Shown: one piece after another, positions 6,754 through 8,175 of the stretch
How the letters are laid out: the number at the start of each line of letters is the position of its first letter
How positions within the stretch are numbered: the stretch's first letter is position 1
Assembly: GCA_021798395.1 (NCBI GenBank)
Contig: JAJZHS010000100.1
Coordinates: forward strand, 1 to 8,175
Source: Pseudomonadota bacterium
GTDB lineage: Bacteria > Pseudomonadota > Gammaproteobacteria > Burkholderiales > Burkholderiaceae_C
Length of the DNA stretch: 8,175 bases
Reading direction: 5' to 3'
Notes under the pieces: generated by a model
What the model was told of the DNA's origin: nothing
The model's input: the letters and a program-made list of their open reading frames with translations, nothing else
The model's database searches: none
Translations under genes and position numbers: made by a program

Positions 6754-8175
6754 GCTCGTCCCCGATCGAATGCACAGCGCCCGATTGTGCCGCAGACGAA
6801 ATCTCGCGCTGCAGCACGGCGCGCAGATGATGTTCGCTATCCTGGTAGAAACCGACGTGGCGCAGCCAGCGCTGGTGCCACGCCGCCATGCTCCAGCCGT
6901 GGATCGCCTGCAGCGGCGACGGCACCGCGTCGAGCAATTGCAGCGCGAGCTTCGGCTGGCCAGCCGAAGCCAGCTCGGCCGCGAAGCGCAAGCGCGCCCC
7001 CGGCGGCAGACCTGGCAGCTGCAGCGCGTGCAAGTCGAACGCGTAGGCCGCCGCCGCGTCGCCGCGGCGCAACGCGCCAAGCGCGTCGCGGTGCAACAGA
7101 TCACGCCCGACCACCGGGTTTGCGACCGCCGGGTTGCGGCCAGCGGCATCGAGCAGGTCGGTCTCGAAATCGGCGCCGAACGCGCCGCATGATCCAGCCA
7201 CGTCGAGCAGGCGGTCGAACTGGTACTGCGTCACCGGAGCGCCAAGGCTCGCGGTCGCGACGGACTGCAGCAGCGCACCACGCAAGCCGCGCGGCACCGC
7301 GTCGGCCGCGCATGCGACGTCACCGCGATTGATCAACAGCAGCAAATCCCTGGGGTGATCGCGCAGCGCAGCGTCGAGCAGACGAGCCGCTTCGGTCTGG
7401 TTGCCGGTGCGGCTCCAGAAATTGGCCAGATAGGCTTGCGCGCGCGGTGAGCGCGGATGCTCGTGCGCCCACTGCAAGGCCTGCTGGAACGGCTCGCCCC
7501 AGGTCGCCGCGCGCCTGGCGGTCTGCGCGGCGAACAAGGCGAGCAAGGCCAACGCCAACCAAGCCGGCCAGCGCAGCCTGCCGGCGCGATCGCACGCGCC
7601 GCGCAGCAGCGCCAGCGACAGCGGCCAGAACATCAGGATGGCCGGCAGGTAGTTGCGATGCTCGAACACCAGCTCGAGTTGCAGCCAGGTCGACTCGATC
7701 AGGTGCCCGGCGAAGAAGAACCCGATCGCCGCGGCACTGGCCGCCACCCAGTCGGTATGCGAACGCCTCGCGATCGCGGTCCAGCCGAGCAGCCCGGCGA
7801 GTCCGAGCCAAGCGAACAAGGTCGACGCCGGCGACAACAAGCCGCGTGACAACGTGAAGTCGTCGTGGAACAGGCCGCCGTCGTGAGCACGCGGCAGCCA
7901 GATGTCGCGCAGATAGGTCCACAGGACCCGGCCTTCGGTCAGCAGGCGCTGGCCCGGCGTGAAATCACGCCCCTGCTCCAGGCCCTCCCATACCGCGGGC
8001 AGGCTGCGCAACAGATAGCCGAGCAGCAGCAGCGCCGGCAGCACGATGAACACGCGGCGCCAACGCACGAAGCCGACGCCGAGCGCCTCGCGCGCGTCGC
8101 CGCGGCGGTCGAACACCGTAGCCTCAAGCACCCAGGCCAGCAGCGGCAGCAGCGCGCCGTTTTCCTTGCTCAGCG
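6719..8175 (-). CDS. TMTC-like polytopic membrane protein with TPR domain (5' end beyond window)
   Basis: The frame runs from the right edge to a TGA at 6719-6721 and gives 484 visible C-terminal residues. The visible part begins LSKENGALLPLLAWVLEATV, matching the conserved 'KE.G' helix of TMTC-type GT-C proteins, so the GTG at 8131 is internal and not the start. Hydrophobic helices follow around VFIVLPALLLLGYLL, TLFAWLGLAGLLGWTAI, WVAASAAAIGFFFAGHLI, YLPAILMFWPLSLALL and WPAWLALALLALFAA. Two family-like loop motifs are HDDFTLSRGLLSP and FEHRNYLP. The last 250 or so residues are soluble, with helical-repeat, TPR-like sequence such as SPRAQAYLANFWSRTGNQTEAARLL and further Ala/Leu-rich helix pairs. 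In eukaryotes TMTC proteins are O-mannosyltransferases; bacterial relatives are mostly uncharacterised. The N-terminal half, including any catalytic acidic pair, is outside the window. It is the first visible gene of the operon and overlaps the GT2 start by 35 bp. An O-antigen-polymerase-like or pilin-glycosylase role is an alternative. Confidence 0.78.
   Translation of the reverse strand, partial: LSKENGALLPLLAWVLEATVFDRRGDAREALGVGFVRWRRVFIVLPALLLLGYLLRSLPAVWEGLEQGRDFTPGQRLLTEGRVLWTYLRDIWLPRAHDGGLFHDDFTLSRGLLSPASTLFAWLGLAGLLGWTAIARRSHTDWVAASAAAIGFFFAGHLIESTWLQLELVFEHRNYLPAILMFWPLSLALLRGACDRAGRLRWPAWLALALLALFAAQTARRAATWGEPFQQALQWAHEHPRSPRAQAYLANFWSRTGNQTEAARLLDAALRDHPRDLLLLINRGDVACAADAVPRGLRGALLQSVATASLGAPVTQYQFDRLLDVAGSCGAFGADFETDLLDAAGRNPAVANPVVGRDLLHRDALGALRRGDAAAAYAFDLHALQLPGLPPGARLRFAAELASAGQPKLALQLLDAVPSPLQAIHGWSMAAWHQRWLRHVGFYQDSEHHLRAVLQREISSAAQSGAVHSIGDEHGTVAAASAAR

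Noticed and set aside
6091..7332. A 413-codon open frame on the + strand opposite the GT2 and TMTC-like genes
   Set aside because: It is Arg/Ala/Pro-rich without domains, while the - strand frames carry clear motifs; high GC makes long antisense frames common.
1..8175. CRISPR arrays, tRNA/rRNA genes, IS elements or att sites
   Set aside because: No regularly spaced repeats, cloverleaf-like sequence, transposase motifs or terminal inverted repeats were seen on reading both strands.

Overview
The window is GC-rich DNA (hand-counted 60-base lines run from about 50% to 75% GC) packed with overlapping genes for surface polysaccharide or glycan synthesis. GC content, protein flavour (a VipA/TviB-type dehydrogenase ending in VWRL, a YakC-like aldo/keto reductase, a TMTC-like membrane protein with TPRs) and short SD-led starts suggest a high-GC gammaproteobacterium of the Xanthomonadaceae/Rhodanobacteraceae kind. 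That assignment is inference; no marker gene is present.

Left part, 1-1012: the last 51 codons of a nucleotide-sugar dehydrogenase run in from the left on the + strand. Facing it on the - strand is a decayed aldo/keto reductase. It carries an in-frame TGA, a catalytic Tyr-to-His change and two apparent in-frame deletions, one of them removing roughly 55-60 residues from the middle of the barrel. About 220 bp of non-coding DNA follows.

Middle, 1234-3694 (+ strand): a Wzx-type polysaccharide flippase overlaps by 23 bp with a family-4 (GT-B fold) glycosyltransferase. This is a two-gene, translationally coupled unit.

Right part, 3664-8175 (- strand): a four-gene operon read from right to left. 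It starts with a TMTC-like polytopic membrane protein with TPRs (start beyond the window), followed by a DPM1-like family-2 glycosyltransferase with a membrane tail, then two different family-4 glycosyltransferases. Every junction is an overlap (35, 8 and 4 bp). The last gene runs into the + strand glycosyltransferase, so the two C-terminal coding ends overlap by 31 bp in antisense with no room for an ordinary terminator.

Together the genes supply an oxidised nucleotide sugar, cytosolic glycosyltransferases to build a lipid-linked oligosaccharide and a flippase to export it. A separate GT2/GT-C-like pair resembles the eukaryotic DPM1/TMTC logic of polyprenyl-phosphate sugar donor plus membrane transferase. 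No initiating sugar-phosphate transferase, Wzy, Wzz or ligase can be identified in the window. The GT2/TMTC-like pairing and the decayed reductase are the points most worth a second look; the rest is ordinary polysaccharide-locus content.
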